DNA of 64,000 nucleotides from Pseudobdellovibrionaceae bacterium (GCA_020635085.1 JACKAL010000001.1:186001-250000), one strand, 5' to 3'; positions 25,512 through 35,330 are shown, numbered from the stretch's first letter. The notes: generated from the sequence alone by a model not told the origin. Program-made: numbers and translations.

Positions 25512-26417
25512 TTAGTCTGGGATAAGTTGTAAATCTACTGTGTGAATTAAGTTATAACCGGAGGAAATTTTTGTATCTTGCTTTCGATTTTCTTGGAAAG
25601 CATCAATATCATTTTGATTGGATGGACGAAGAGGGTGAAAGAGGTGATATTGGACAGCTGCATGAATTACAGATTTTATTTTGTATCCAGCATTTAGCGC
25701 CCTTTTCTCAATATCAGCATCTTCTGCACCACAGGGAGCAGCAAAAGACATGTCATAGCCATTGATGGCAATGAGATCATGCTTAAAGTAGGACATATTA
25801 CATCCAACTAAGCGTCGTGGCCTGCGGTTTATACGCCGTCTGAGCCAACTATCGTTAAGATAGATGCCTTTAAGCCATTGATTATCCTTAATATAAAACA
25901 TAAAAAACCACATCCACCAGTAGTTCTTTTGGATATAGTCATTTTTAATTTTTTTGGGAGTTAAGCGTCTATTAATAAAAGGCGTAAATTCTGCGCGACG
26001 TCCAGATAAAATCGTTTTTTCTTCTCGATTAAGAATGTGCTCTTTAATAAATTCCTTATGAACAATACAATCTTGGTCTAAAGTAATGATATAATCGCTA
26101 GAAGCCATTGCCAAAGATTTATTAAGGAGTTCCACCTTGCGCCACCCATTGTCGGGCTGCCAGAGATGCATGATGCTGAGGTTTGTGGTTTTCATAAAAC
26201 GATGAATTGTTTCCACCACTTCTTGGCGAGAACCATCATCGGCAATGATAACCTCGAAATCCTTAAAAGTTTGAGTTTCGAGGCTGGCGAGAACGAGTTC
26301 CAAAAATTGCCAATTATTATAAAATGCAATAACCACACTTGCTTGAGACTTTTCAGATATTTCACGTAAATTGAAGAGGTTTTTATTGGCAAAGGCTTTG
26401 TATGGGAGAATTGTCAT
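25512..26417 (-). CDS. Family 2 glycosyltransferase
   Basis: This 301-residue cytoplasmic GT-A enzyme has the nucleotide-sugar motifs VVIAFYNN, IIADDGS and TLDQDCI (DxD equivalent). The C-terminal GAEDADIEKRALNAG segment resembles the galactosyltransferase (Glyco_transf_7C) module found in chain-extending GT2s. Its ATG overlaps the stop of the upstream SGNH gene by 4 bases (ATGA), so it is the last gene of the - strand operon. The donor sugar cannot be told from sequence. Confidence 0.85.
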   Translation of the reverse strand: MTILPYKAFANKNLFNLREISEKSQASVVIAFYNNWQFLELVLASLETQTFKDFEVIIADDGSRQEVVETIHRFMKTTNLSIMHLWQPDNGWRKVELLNKSLAMASSDYIITLDQDCIVHKEFIKEHILNREEKTILSGRRAEFTPFINRRLTPKKIKNDYIQKNYWWMWFFMFYIKDNQWLKGIYLNDSWLRRRINRRPRRLVGCNMSYFKHDLIAINGYDMSFAAPCGAEDADIEKRALNAGYKIKSVIHAAVQYHLFHPLRPSNQNDIDAFQENRKQDTKISSGYNLIHTVDLQLIPD

Positions 26418-27442
26418 AGTGCTCTGTCCATTAGAATCTTAGAGTTTTTAAGCATGTCAACAGCAGAAAAGCAGGAAAAATGAACTCCATCATTCCACGA
26501 TTTCGTCAAAGATTCATTATTATTTAAACCAGGAAAAAAATTAAGTACTTCAAGATGGGGATTTTTCCATTGTAATATGGTACGAATCCAATCTTGATGT
26601 TGTTTATATATTTCTGGAAACTCTCTCTGAAGCCTTGCCAAAAACTCTGGATGGTACGGAGGAATGAGGAGTACTATGTGTAGATTTTCTTTTAATAATT
26701 CATGAATAAATGCATAAAATCGTTGGATTGTCTTTTGATCTTGCCGTGTATTGATCACTTGTGTGGTATAGTTGTAGTAATCAATATTGAGTTTGTTTTT
26801 AAGTCCCTCAACCGTTTCTTTACCCACAAAGTTAGAATCTTGGCATGAAGCCTCATATTGAGCGTCGAGACTCGTTTTGGAGCTAGGTTGACTTAGAATT
26901 TTACGTTTTTTTAGATTATAAAGAGAGGCATTGATTGTATTCGAATCTATAAGACTTTGTAAATACAAGCTCCACTGATCAAGGTCGAAGGAGTGATTGT
27001 TGCCTTGTATGAGGTGGCGAAGGCTGGGTGTATTACGAATTTTTATGTCCTGAATTTTATTAATCAATTCAAAAAAATCGGCCTGCCAAATAATGGTGTT
27101 AATGGGTGCGTGGGTTTTAGCAAAATTGATAAAGGCAATTTTTGTGGAAAGATCTGCGCCAGCAACCGACATATTCAAAGTAGGTTTGTGGCTTAGTTTT
27201 TCAACAAAAGACACGGGGATCATTTCGCCACGTGAGGAGCCCACAATTAGAACTTGAGAATTCGGATAGGCTAGGGCGCGCTGAGCGATTTGGTAATAGG
27301 TATTGCTTGTTATTTTGTCCAAAGAGATTTTCGGACAGTGATAGTAGCATAATGGATCTATCGTATAATTAAATAATGCTATGACAAAGAGGAACGCGAG
27401 AGACAAATAAAAAAACGATAGAATAAATTTATTTGTTCTCAT
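26414..27442 (-). CDS. SGNH-like membrane-anchored protein, partner of MBOAT
   Basis: This 342-residue protein has one N-terminal membrane segment (about residues 8-26) and a presumed periplasmic domain. The sequence IVGSSRGE (S69/S70) fits the block-I serine of SGNH hydrolases, and D318-x2-H321 near the C-terminus fits the catalytic Asp/His. Such proteins work with MBOAT acyltransferases (for example AlgJ/AlgX with AlgI, or PatB with PatA) to O-acetylate a surface glycan. It sits directly after the MBOAT gene with a 9-base gap. No family name is certain. Confidence 0.65.
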   Translation of the reverse strand: MRTNKFILSFFYLSLAFLFVIALFNYTIDPLCYYHCPKISLDKITSNTYYQIAQRALAYPNSQVLIVGSSRGEMIPVSFVEKLSHKPTLNMSVAGADLSTKIAFINFAKTHAPINTIIWQADFFELINKIQDIKIRNTPSLRHLIQGNNHSFDLDQWSLYLQSLIDSNTINASLYNLKKRKILSQPSSKTSLDAQYEASCQDSNFVGKETVEGLKNKLNIDYYNYTTQVINTRQDQKTIQRFYAFIHELLKENLHIVLLIPPYHPEFLARLQREFPEIYKQHQDWIRTILQWKNPHLEVLNFFPGLNNNESLTKSWNDGVHFSCFSAVDMLKNSKILMDRAL

Positions 27443-27451
27443 ATGTCCTCT

Positions 27452-28864
27452 CTAAAACTGAAAATATAGGAAGGGTGATTCTTGTCCTAAGTAGGTCAGG
27501 CAAATTACAAATAATAAGGCTAGTAATGCAGCACGCTTTAATGAAGGGGGAAAATCGTTCTCCCATGTGTTCTTGCTAAAAAAGGCAAGAATGCATGCAA
27601 GCCCTAGTGCGAAATAAAAGCGATCTTTATATTTAGTAAGTAAGTAAAATAATTTCATCGAGATATCATAGTTGATAAAAAAGATCTTTTTAAGCCATAT
27701 GGAGGCAATAGTGAAGTTTGGCGAGCGAAAAAAGATCCACGCCAAACAGGTAAAAAAGAATGTACTAAGCCATGATACAAAACGAATACGGAAAAGAAAC
27801 CCGAGGTAGGGTTTTAAAGATTTTTCGGCAACTAAAGCAGATCCATGAAGAAATCCCCAGGCCACAAATGTCCAGTTGGCGCCATGCCACAATCCGCCAA
27901 TAAGCATGGTAAGAAAGAGATTGATGTAGGTTCGGTAGTGGCCACGGCGATTACCGCCTAAGGATATGTAGAGATAATCTCTTAGCCAAGACGATAAAGT
28001 AATATGCCAACGCCTCCAAAATTCTGTAACGGAGGTAGATTTGTAAGGTGAATTAAAATTCTGTGGAAATTGAATGTTCATCAAAAGCCCAAGGCCCACG
28101 GCCATATCGGAGTAACCGCTAAAGTCAAAGTACAGTTGCATCGAGTAGCCCAGCATCGCCAGCCAGGCTTCAAGGTTTGAAGCATTGGCCATATTGAGAA
28201 TAATGGGGTCAATGGCAGGGGCGATACGATCTGCGATCAAAACCTTTTTTGAGAGACCGAAAATAAAGAAGTAGAGTCCTCGCCAGAAGTGATCTGAATG
28301 ATAAACATAAGTGCTGGCATTTTCCAGCTGAGGCACAATAACATTGTGACGAACAAGGGGCCCTGAGATTTGATGGGGAAAAAACGTGACATAAGAGGCA
28401 AACTCCAAGAGCCCCGCATGTGCTGAGGAGGTGCGGCGATAAACGTCTATAACGTACGACATAGATTGAAATGTATAAAAAGAAATACCTATAGGTAAAA
28501 TAAGGTGAAGGAGCGGAACGAGCGGTTTTTGGTGAACAAAGGATAAAGTATCGTTTATGCTTGTAGCAAAGAAGTCATAATATTTAAAAAAACCAAGAAC
28601 GCTAAAATTAATTGTTATCGAGAGAATAAGTAAAAATTTCCGTAATCTTTGATTTTGTGAAATAAATATGGTGCGTGCAAAATAAAAATCGAGAATAACA
28701 GTAAAAAGTAATAAAAAAACGAAAGTTTTACTCCAGTAGGCGTAGAAAAAAATGCTGCATAAAAATAAATAAGGAAGTTGGATTCTTTTATTGTGAATAA
28801 AATAAAATCCCGCCAAAACAATGGGCAAAAATACAAATATAAATATGTACGAATTAAAGAGCAT
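27452..28864 (-). CDS. MBOAT-family O-acyltransferase
   Basis: This 470-residue polytopic protein is of the AlgI/DltB/PatA group, which passes acyl groups across the inner membrane. It has FDFSGYSDMAVG (about 247-258), WRRWHITLSSWLRDYLYISLGG (about 283-304), and GGLWHGANWTF with the catalytic His at 327, plus the conserved LHG His at 340. It lies next to an SGNH-like partner gene and 2 bases after the MsbA-like gene. It probably O-acetylates LPS core or another exported glycan. Confidence 0.88.
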   Translation of the reverse strand: MLFNSYIFIFVFLPIVLAGFYFIHNKRIQLPYLFLCSIFFYAYWSKTFVFLLLFTVILDFYFARTIFISQNQRLRKFLLILSITINFSVLGFFKYYDFFATSINDTLSFVHQKPLVPLLHLILPIGISFYTFQSMSYVIDVYRRTSSAHAGLLEFASYVTFFPHQISGPLVRHNVIVPQLENASTYVYHSDHFWRGLYFFIFGLSKKVLIADRIAPAIDPIILNMANASNLEAWLAMLGYSMQLYFDFSGYSDMAVGLGLLMNIQFPQNFNSPYKSTSVTEFWRRWHITLSSWLRDYLYISLGGNRRGHYRTYINLFLTMLIGGLWHGANWTFVAWGFLHGSALVAEKSLKPYLGFLFRIRFVSWLSTFFFTCLAWIFFRSPNFTIASIWLKKIFFINYDISMKLFYLLTKYKDRFYFALGLACILAFFSKNTWENDFPPSLKRAALLALLFVICLTYLGQESPFLYFQF

Positions 28865-28866
28865 AT

Positions 28867-30693
28867 TTATGATTCACTGGATGAAATATTTTGCAATTGA
28901 TGTAAGTGGCTATATTTTTTGCCAAGCTGAATGAGTTCATCATGGGTTCCTTGTTCGACAATTCGTCCATTGTCCATAACTAGGATACGATCGCAATGTC
29001 GTATAGTGGATAGCCTGTGAGCAATTATAAGCGCAGTTTTATCTTTAAGAAGAGAGGATATGCCTTCTTGAACCTCTTTTTCGCTTGCGGTATCGAGTGC
29101 GCTAGTGGCCTCATCCATAATGAGAATCGGGGCATTTTTATAAATGGCACGTGCGATGCTTATGCGTTGTTTTTCACCACCTGAGAAGTGAGCTCCGCGT
29201 TCACCCACACGCGTGGCAAAACCATCGCTAGATCGTTCAATAAAACGAATAGCATTAGCTTTTTCAGCTGCTAAGAGTAATTTATCGCGAGTAGAATCAT
29301 TTTTTCCGAGACAAATATTTTCTTCTACGGACTCATCAAAGAGAAACGTATCTTGGGAGACAAAGGTGATGTTCTCGCGAAGTTCTTTGAGCGAAACATT
29401 TTTGATATCAACTCCGCCAATGAAAATACTACCAGCAGTGGGATCTATAAAACGTTCGAGAAGATTTATCAGAGTCGATTTACCACTGCCGCTTTCACCA
29501 ACAATAGCTATGGATTCCCCGCGACTTATAGTGAGGTTGATATTGTGGAGAACAGAGCGGGTGCCATATTCAAAGGAAACACCTTGAAACTCAATAGTGT
29601 TCCAATCTTTGACAAAGTTTTTTCTCTGGGCCATTGGAAGTTCTTCCACCACACTTTGGTTTTCAATGATCTGAAAAATGCGCTCAATGGAAACTTCCGT
29701 TTGTTGAATGCCAACAAGGGCCTGCTGAATTTTTTTAGAAGGTTTTTCTAAATTCGCTGCCAATGTAATAAACATCAAAAAAGATGTTAGGTCCGCTTCG
29801 CCACGAACGCTGAGTTCTCCCAAGAAGAGACAAATAAAGCAGATTACAATAGAGGTTAAAAATTCATTGATAGGGCTTGCCATTTCGATGCGTTGAGCGA
29901 ATTTTTTGCGGAGTTTATTATACAGAGAAATTTTCTTATGAAAGTGATCTTGAACGTAACTTTCTAAATTATAAGATTGAATCACGCGGATTCCGTCGAT
30001 GCTTTCTTTAAATGATTTGGTAATAAGATCCAGGTTCTCTTGGCTTTCGTTGGAAATTTGGCGCAAGCGACGACTAATTTTACGAATCACAAAACCTACA
30101 ACAGGAGCGAATATCATACTAACGAGAGTTAACTTATAGTTTAATAAAAACATAGAGCCAATACTGACTAAGGCTACAAACGGCTCTCGCAAGAGATCCA
30201 TGTATTGGTTCATGCTTTGTTGAATGAGCATAGTATCGTTGAGCGTGCGGCTAATGAGCCCGCCAGATCCGGAGGATAGAGAGCTAAAGAATCTTTGATT
30301 TAAATGGAGGAGACGGCCGAGTAGCGCAACACGGAGTTCGTTGCCAATAACCTCGGATACAAAACGAGCGCGAAAATAATTTTGATATCTCAGGAAGCCA
30401 AAGAAGAGGTAGTTGACGGGAAATCCGATAGCGGCAATTTTTAATTGGAGTTCATGGTTCTTAGCAAAAATCGCAACCTGCTCAGGGGAAAAAAAATGAT
30501 AAGATAAAGAAATCATGCTTTGCGGTAATGTTTGTAATAGGTCTTTCTTTTCTAATGCATTGGCGAGAAGTCCAATAAGTAAAGTCGGCACAGTGGCAAC
30601 GAGACCCAACAGAAAACCTGAAAAAAGAATGAAGACAAATTCACCTTTATAAGGCTTGATAAACGGCAGAAGCTTTAGCGTATTTTTAAACAT
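28867..30693 (-). CDS. MsbA-like ABC exporter
   Basis: This 608-residue half-transporter has an N-terminal membrane domain of six segments (about 15-310) and a C-terminal ATPase. The ATPase has GESGSGKST (Walker A), the FSGGEKQRISIARA signature, and ILIMDEATSALD (Walker B). The arrangement matches MsbA, which flips lipid A-core, and several glycolipid exporters such as PglK. Its place within a glycosyltransferase operon favours LPS or a lipid-linked glycan as cargo. No separate msbA is visible in this window. Confidence 0.8.
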   Translation of the reverse strand: MFKNTLKLLPFIKPYKGEFVFILFSGFLLGLVATVPTLLIGLLANALEKKDLLQTLPQSMISLSYHFFSPEQVAIFAKNHELQLKIAAIGFPVNYLFFGFLRYQNYFRARFVSEVIGNELRVALLGRLLHLNQRFFSSLSSGSGGLISRTLNDTMLIQQSMNQYMDLLREPFVALVSIGSMFLLNYKLTLVSMIFAPVVGFVIRKISRRLRQISNESQENLDLITKSFKESIDGIRVIQSYNLESYVQDHFHKKISLYNKLRKKFAQRIEMASPINEFLTSIVICFICLFLGELSVRGEADLTSFLMFITLAANLEKPSKKIQQALVGIQQTEVSIERIFQIIENQSVVEELPMAQRKNFVKDWNTIEFQGVSFEYGTRSVLHNINLTISRGESIAIVGESGSGKSTLINLLERFIDPTAGSIFIGGVDIKNVSLKELRENITFVSQDTFLFDESVEENICLGKNDSTRDKLLLAAEKANAIRFIERSSDGFATRVGERGAHFSGGEKQRISIARAIYKNAPILIMDEATSALDTASEKEVQEGISSLLKDKTALIIAHRLSTIRHCDRILVMDNGRIVEQGTHDELIQLGKKYSHLHQLQNISSSES

Positions 30694-30821
30694 TTTATGC
30701 CAATGTACCCGTATGCTGTTTATTGAGCAAGCCCCAATTTTTCTAGTAAGTTCAAATGGTTATCGAGATGACTCATGTGTACGTGTTTGTTTGGAAATAT
30801 TTATCGTAGGGAGCGGGATTG

Positions 30822-31913
30822 CTATACATTTTTGAGGCGATCCTCAAGCATTTTAAAATGTTTCTCATAGGAAAAAAGGGCGTTGTATTTTTCATAACCT
30901 GCTTGAGCCATTTCTTGTCTCTTATGCGGATCAGATACAAGAATTTTAAGTTTTTCTGCGAATTCATCAGTATTATTGGGCGCAAATGTATAGCCAGTGA
31001 CACCATCGTCGATAATCTCAGGTACGCCTCCACTATGTGAACCCATAATCACCACTTTGGCGGCCATCGCCTCAATAAGCACTAGGCCAAAGGTTTCCTG
31101 CTGACTCGGCATAACAATAACATCAAAGGCTGGCATCAGATCTACAGGATCTTTTTGAAAACCACACCAGTAAATATCACTATCGACACCAGCGTCTTTA
31201 GCTTTTTGATGTAATATTTTTTCGTACTCGGGTTTCATGAAGTGACCAAAAATATAAGCTTTTAAGGGTATATTTGCACTTTTGAGTTTTTTTAGAGCTG
31301 CAATTAATTTGTCCTGACCTTTGCCTTCTTCTATACGTGAAAACATGGCGATCTTTACGGCAGTAGAGGGAAATTTTTTTAAAAACTCTTTGATGCGTTC
31401 CTCATTAGTGTGAGGTTCCCGTACACCGTAGTAAAGGCATTGGATTTTTTCAGCCGGCATTGGTACACGCTCACGCACCTCTTGGGTCAATTTTTCAGTT
31501 ACACACAAAAGAAGATCAATTTGTGAATAAATAAAGCGGTGATACGGATCTGATTTTTTATGAGGCATTTCCATTTGTCGTGTATGTACAAAGCGAAATT
31601 TTTTTGAAGATAAAAATTTTGTACAAGCGATAAGAAAAAGGTCACGCTTGTGGTGAACATGAATAACATCGATGTTATTTTGCACAATAATTTTTTGTAA
31701 TCGTCGAATTTGTATTAGTAAATTCCATGGTGTGGTAGTGGGTAGGCACACGGACGGGATTTTTTTTGCCGAGAGCGTACTATGCAGACGAGAATTTTCT
31801 AAGGTAACTGCGGTGAGAGACATTTTTTGACCGTAGAAATATTCACAGCACCAAACAAAGTAAAGTTCGAGGCCGCCGAGGGAACTGTTGAGGCAGATCT
31901 CAAGTAAGTTCAA
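30822..31913 (-). CDS. Family 4 glycosyltransferase
   Basis: This 363-residue GT-B enzyme has an N-terminal SLGGLELYF region, the middle IAMFSRIEEGKGQDKLI strand, and the donor-binding block PSQQETFGLVLIEAMAAKVVIMGSHSGGVPEIID. The start is TTG at 31913, chosen because AAGGA lies 6 bases upstream and the reading frame begins with the LLEICLN strand expected of the fold. It sits between the CgeB-like and MsbA-like genes on the same strand. Its donor sugar is unknown. Confidence 0.85.
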   Translation of the reverse strand: MNLLEICLNSSLGGLELYFVWCCEYFYGQKMSLTAVTLENSRLHSTLSAKKIPSVCLPTTTPWNLLIQIRRLQKIIVQNNIDVIHVHHKRDLFLIACTKFLSSKKFRFVHTRQMEMPHKKSDPYHRFIYSQIDLLLCVTEKLTQEVRERVPMPAEKIQCLYYGVREPHTNEERIKEFLKKFPSTAVKIAMFSRIEEGKGQDKLIAALKKLKSANIPLKAYIFGHFMKPEYEKILHQKAKDAGVDSDIYWCGFQKDPVDLMPAFDVIVMPSQQETFGLVLIEAMAAKVVIMGSHSGGVPEIIDDGVTGYTFAPNNTDEFAEKLKILVSDPHKRQEMAQAGYEKYNALFSYEKHFKMLEDRLKNV

Positions 31914-32040
31914 TTTGTATCCTTCCTAAAGACTCATCTGGGATGACATTCTGAGATTTTGTTTCTGAAGTTTCATAACACGTAATGCTGTTGAGCCTCA
32001 AGTTTGCAGATACAAGCTGCGAATAGAGTTTGGTTTTTAA

Positions 32041-33024
32041 TTATTTTCCAATAATTTTAAGTAGATAGTTGGCTCGATGAATATCGGTGTGGTGGTCTAG
32101 GAGGTGCTGGTGCCCAGCTTGGGCTATAGTTTCGCGCTCCTTTTCATTCTTAAGGGAGTAATCGCACAGATCTATGAGATCAGAGAGGTCATCTTTGCAG
32201 TGAAGGACATGCTCGTGGTCGTTAAAATCATTGGGAATAACGATCTGTGGTTTTTGCGTGATGAGAAGCGATTTTACGGCGGGAACCTCCCAGTATCGTA
32301 AGGTATCCCAACCAGCACCACGAAAGTTGAGGACTATCTTGCAACGGTGAAGTTCTTCTAAGTAAAACTTTCCTTTACGTTTATATTTATGGAAAGTTTG
32401 GTTGAGGGTTGTGCCATTGTTTAAGCAATCAAAATGTTTTTGTAGAAGTCCAAGCGCTTTGGTGCGAATCGGATGACTTTCTACCGCCCAAAAAGAAACG
32501 TCATATTTTTTTACGGAGTCTGTGAAGGGGGGTATGCGCAGCATGTTCATAGACATGGGAAAGGGATAGACATTTTGGGGATGGCTATCGTGGATTAAAT
32601 ATTCCCGCTTTAAGATATAATCAAAGGGGCGTTTTCTTTGGATGTCTTGAAATGTCCATGGTGAGTTTTCGCGGGTTAAGTCTTCACCGAGGCCAGGTAA
32701 ATCACCACCATCGATCATGATAACAGGAGTAGAGCTGGGAATTTTGGGAAGAATTTCGAGATATGTACTGAGGGCTCTTTTTTTACAAGAGCCAATAATA
32801 ACGAAATCAAAATGCTTCAGATCGATGTTCTTTTTTGGGCGGAATAAGAATTGCCAATTACGATTTAAGCCCAGATTGCGTGGATAATTTTTATTGCGCC
32901 AGTGATAACGCGGATTATGCGGATAATCGATCACATTATTTTGTGATAAAATTTTTACGAGTCCAGAATAAAGTAGATCTTGTACATAATCGCATTCGGG
33001 TGAATTGATAAAGAGAATGTTCAT
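32041..33024 (-). CDS. CgeB-like glycosyltransferase
   Basis: The C-terminal half of this 327-residue protein (FYLEELHRCKIVLNFRGAGWDTLRYWEVPAV, HVLHCKDDLSDL, and the RETIAQAGHQHLLDHHT tail) resembles the GT-B C-terminal module of spore-maturation CgeB-type proteins (Glyco_trans_1_2). The N-terminal half has few recognisable motifs. Its ATG overlaps the stop of the O-antigen-ligase-like gene by 4 bases. A glycosyl transfer role is probable, while donor and acceptor are unknown. Confidence 0.7.
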   Translation of the reverse strand: MNILFINSPECDYVQDLLYSGLVKILSQNNVIDYPHNPRYHWRNKNYPRNLGLNRNWQFLFRPKKNIDLKHFDFVIIGSCKKRALSTYLEILPKIPSSTPVIMIDGGDLPGLGEDLTRENSPWTFQDIQRKRPFDYILKREYLIHDSHPQNVYPFPMSMNMLRIPPFTDSVKKYDVSFWAVESHPIRTKALGLLQKHFDCLNNGTTLNQTFHKYKRKGKFYLEELHRCKIVLNFRGAGWDTLRYWEVPAVKSLLITQKPQIVIPNDFNDHEHVLHCKDDLSDLIDLCDYSLKNEKERETIAQAGHQHLLDHHTDIHRANYLLKIIGK

Positions 33025-34277
33025 GAATTAATAGGGTTCGCCTTATCCATTTGCGGGCGTATATAGGACAGGTAAAGAAACTCTTGTAGTGCAATATAAA
33101 ATAGATATTGATGGTTAAGTTCAGAGTCCTCGAATGTGCACTCGGTAAAACCACCTAGGAGTAGAACCATCTGCATTCCTAATATACCAATAAATAGCGT
33201 TTTATGGAGATGATTCTGCGAATAGCGTATGCCAAGAATATTGGTGCGAATAGCGGCAAAAATAAATAAATAAAAAAAGCCGGCGCCAAAAATTCCCAGA
33301 CTAGATAAAAAGTTGATGTAGGTATTGTGCGAGTGATTGCGCATGATTTCGGGCTTATCAAGTTTGTTGAGGTAGGAGTCTATGAGCTTGCGCTCAGGAT
33401 CGTTTTCGAATCCATAGCCAAAAAAGGGATGATCGGCAAAGATCATGAGATTGGCTTTCCACAGATAAATACGATTGTGGTTAGCGACATAATCGTTATC
33501 AAATACAGAATTGATACGGTTCTGAAACGAGGTAAAGCTTGTGTAAAAAGCGAGGAATAAAAGTGCTAAAATCACAGAGACACGAATGAAGTATTTAGTG
33601 CTGTAGATCTTTAGGATTGTGAGCGTATTGATAACACAGGAAATCCATACGGCGCGAGTGAAGGCAATAAAGATATTGATTGGGGAAATAATAAGATAAG
33701 CTCGTTCCACGAGGCGTTGCCAAGGACGCATTTTTGCATCCTCCCTAAGAAAGAATGCGAGGCTCACGGCAAAAAACATGGCACTGGCGTAGGCGTATGT
33801 TGTGGGTAGTCCAAAAAAGGAATTGGGGCGAAAGTAAGGTGAGCCATCGTAGATGTAATGAAATACTACATGGGAACGGAAAGGATCATGGGCTGTAAAA
33901 AATTGGTAAAAAGAATAAAAGCCCGCGATTAGTAAAACGATTTGTCCTGCGCTGACGAGGTTGCGGTAATTAATGAATGGATGATAATAACGAAAAAATT
34001 GCATTACACCGATAAAGGTAATGATCCAACGGAACTCACCGATGTAATCAATAAATTGGCTCATATCTCCAATATTAATAAAAAAACTGATGGTAGCACT
34101 TACGAGTAAACCGATGAAGGCTACGCTGACCAGTTTTTGTGGCCACAAAATCGTCTTATCTTTATAGGCGTGATAGAATCCGGGAAGAATGACAGTCCAA
34201 ATTAGAATTTCCATACCCGCAATGGAAACATGGAAAGCGATAAAATAAGCAAAAAGAAAAAATATAGCTATAGGCAA
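33021..34277 (-). CDS. O-antigen ligase / Wzy-like polytopic protein
   Basis: This 418-residue membrane protein has about ten to twelve hydrophobic segments. A large loop near residues 290-340 has the pattern NRIYLWKANLMIFADHPFFGYGFEND ... RNHSHNTYINFLSSLGIFG, typical of the Wzy_C/WaaL superfamily. It could be the ligase joining polymer to lipid A-core or a polymerase; sequence alone cannot separate these. The frame begins with TTG at 34277 without a strong ribosome-binding site, and an in-frame ATG at 34214 is an alternative start. Confidence 0.75.
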   Translation of the reverse strand: MPIAIFFLFAYFIAFHVSIAGMEILIWTVILPGFYHAYKDKTILWPQKLVSVAFIGLLVSATISFFINIGDMSQFIDYIGEFRWIITFIGVMQFFRYYHPFINYRNLVSAGQIVLLIAGFYSFYQFFTAHDPFRSHVVFHYIYDGSPYFRPNSFFGLPTTYAYASAMFFAVSLAFFLREDAKMRPWQRLVERAYLIISPINIFIAFTRAVWISCVINTLTILKIYSTKYFIRVSVILALLFLAFYTSFTSFQNRINSVFDNDYVANHNRIYLWKANLMIFADHPFFGYGFENDPERKLIDSYLNKLDKPEIMRNHSHNTYINFLSSLGIFGAGFFYLFIFAAIRTNILGIRYSQNHLHKTLFIGILGMQMVLLLGGFTECTFEDSELNHQYLFYIALQEFLYLSYIRPQMDKANPINS

Positions 34278-34306
34278 TGTTCGTCCGTCAATACACTCAC
34301 AATAAG

Positions 34307-35206
34307 TTAAACGCTATCAAACATCTCGGGGTTGTTCAAAAGGGAATCATTTCGTTTTACTTTTCTAGTTAATATCGGAGTGTAATAACACACTTTGCTA
34401 TTTAAAAGATCACGCTCATTGTCAAAAAACCAGCCCCATTTGTTAAAGTAGCGAACAAGGTTGTTCACAAACAGGGAAAATAAGCGAATGTTTTTGTAAG
34501 CGCCACGGCTCCAGTGGTGGTTCGCCACAAGATCCGAAAAGACAACGGTCTTGGCTTTTTTGGCTGTGCGCCGGGAAAGATCGGTATCTTCCAGGTAGAG
34601 GAAAAATCTTTTGTCGAATCCACCAACACTTTGCAAAACAGGACTTCTAAATAACATAAAACAACCGGAGATCGTAGGACACTCGATGGGTTGGTTGAGA
34701 TTCATATCGTGAAGAAGATATTTTTTATATGTTTGCGTAGAAAGAAATCGGCGTCCTAAATTACTATTTACAAAATTAAATAGATAATCCTGAGGGCGGG
34801 GCAAGCGTCGATTGACCATCTGCAAATGTCCTGAAGGGTGGCAAATTTTAGGAATAGAAAGACCGATCGAGGAGTCTTGATCCATACGATGGATCATTTC
34901 GGTCAGGATATGGCCGTCAAAATACACGTCTGGATTGAGGATAAGAAAATATTTACTGTTATGGATAAGTTTACGAATATTCCAGTTGTGTCCTCTGCCA
35001 AATCCAAGATTCTTTGCTTTCCAAGAATAACGAATAGGGTGTTTGCTGCGGAGCTTTTCAATGTGAGTTCGTGTCGGAGAATTATCATGAAGAGCTACTT
35101 GGATATTGAGAGGACAATCCGACAAGCTATCCAAAGTCTGCTGTAAATAAGTCAGATTTGGCTTATAGATTACGACTGAAACGACAAGATCATAATTGTT
35201 GCCCAT
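34307..35206 (-). CDS. Family 2 glycosyltransferase, rhamnosyltransferase-like
   Basis: This 299-residue GT-A protein has VVIYKPN, ALHDNSPT, NLGFGRGHNWNI and LNPDVYFD (DxD region), followed by GGFDKRFFLYLEDTDLSRR. This pattern is common in dTDP-rhamnosyl- and galactofuranosyl-transferases (WbbL-like). RmlABCD in the same window would supply dTDP-L-rhamnose. It is the first gene of the - strand operon, beginning about 45 bases from three palindromes at 35251-35305. Confidence 0.82.
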   Translation of the reverse strand: MGNNYDLVVSVVIYKPNLTYLQQTLDSLSDCPLNIQVALHDNSPTRTHIEKLRSKHPIRYSWKAKNLGFGRGHNWNIRKLIHNSKYFLILNPDVYFDGHILTEMIHRMDQDSSIGLSIPKICHPSGHLQMVNRRLPRPQDYLFNFVNSNLGRRFLSTQTYKKYLLHDMNLNQPIECPTISGCFMLFRSPVLQSVGGFDKRFFLYLEDTDLSRRTAKKAKTVVFSDLVANHHWSRGAYKNIRLFSLFVNNLVRYFNKWGWFFDNERDLLNSKVCYYTPILTRKVKRNDSLLNNPEMFDSV

Positions 35207-35250
35207 TGGGCCCAGTATGGTTTAACGCTAAGCAAAAATCAATGACTTAT

Positions 35251-35305
35251 AACTCGGGTTCGAGTTTCCATTTAGGGCGTGCCCTAAAAGAGCCATAATG
35301 GCTCT
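35251..35305. repeat. Three consecutive perfect palindromes in a divergent promoter region
   Basis: Three inverted repeats lie in 55 bases: AACTCG-GGTT-CGAGTT at 35251-35266, TTTAGGGC-GT-GCCCTAAA at 35271-35288, and AGAGCCAT-A-ATGGCTCT at 35289-35305. They have no mismatches and the last two abut. They lie between the divergent GT2 (-) and RgpF-like (+) genes. They could be regulator-binding sites, stacked RNA hairpins in the leader of the + gene, or a terminator cluster; no T-run follows any of them. Confidence 0.75.
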
Positions 35306-35330
35306 GGGTTGTTTTAAAGAGGAAAGAACT

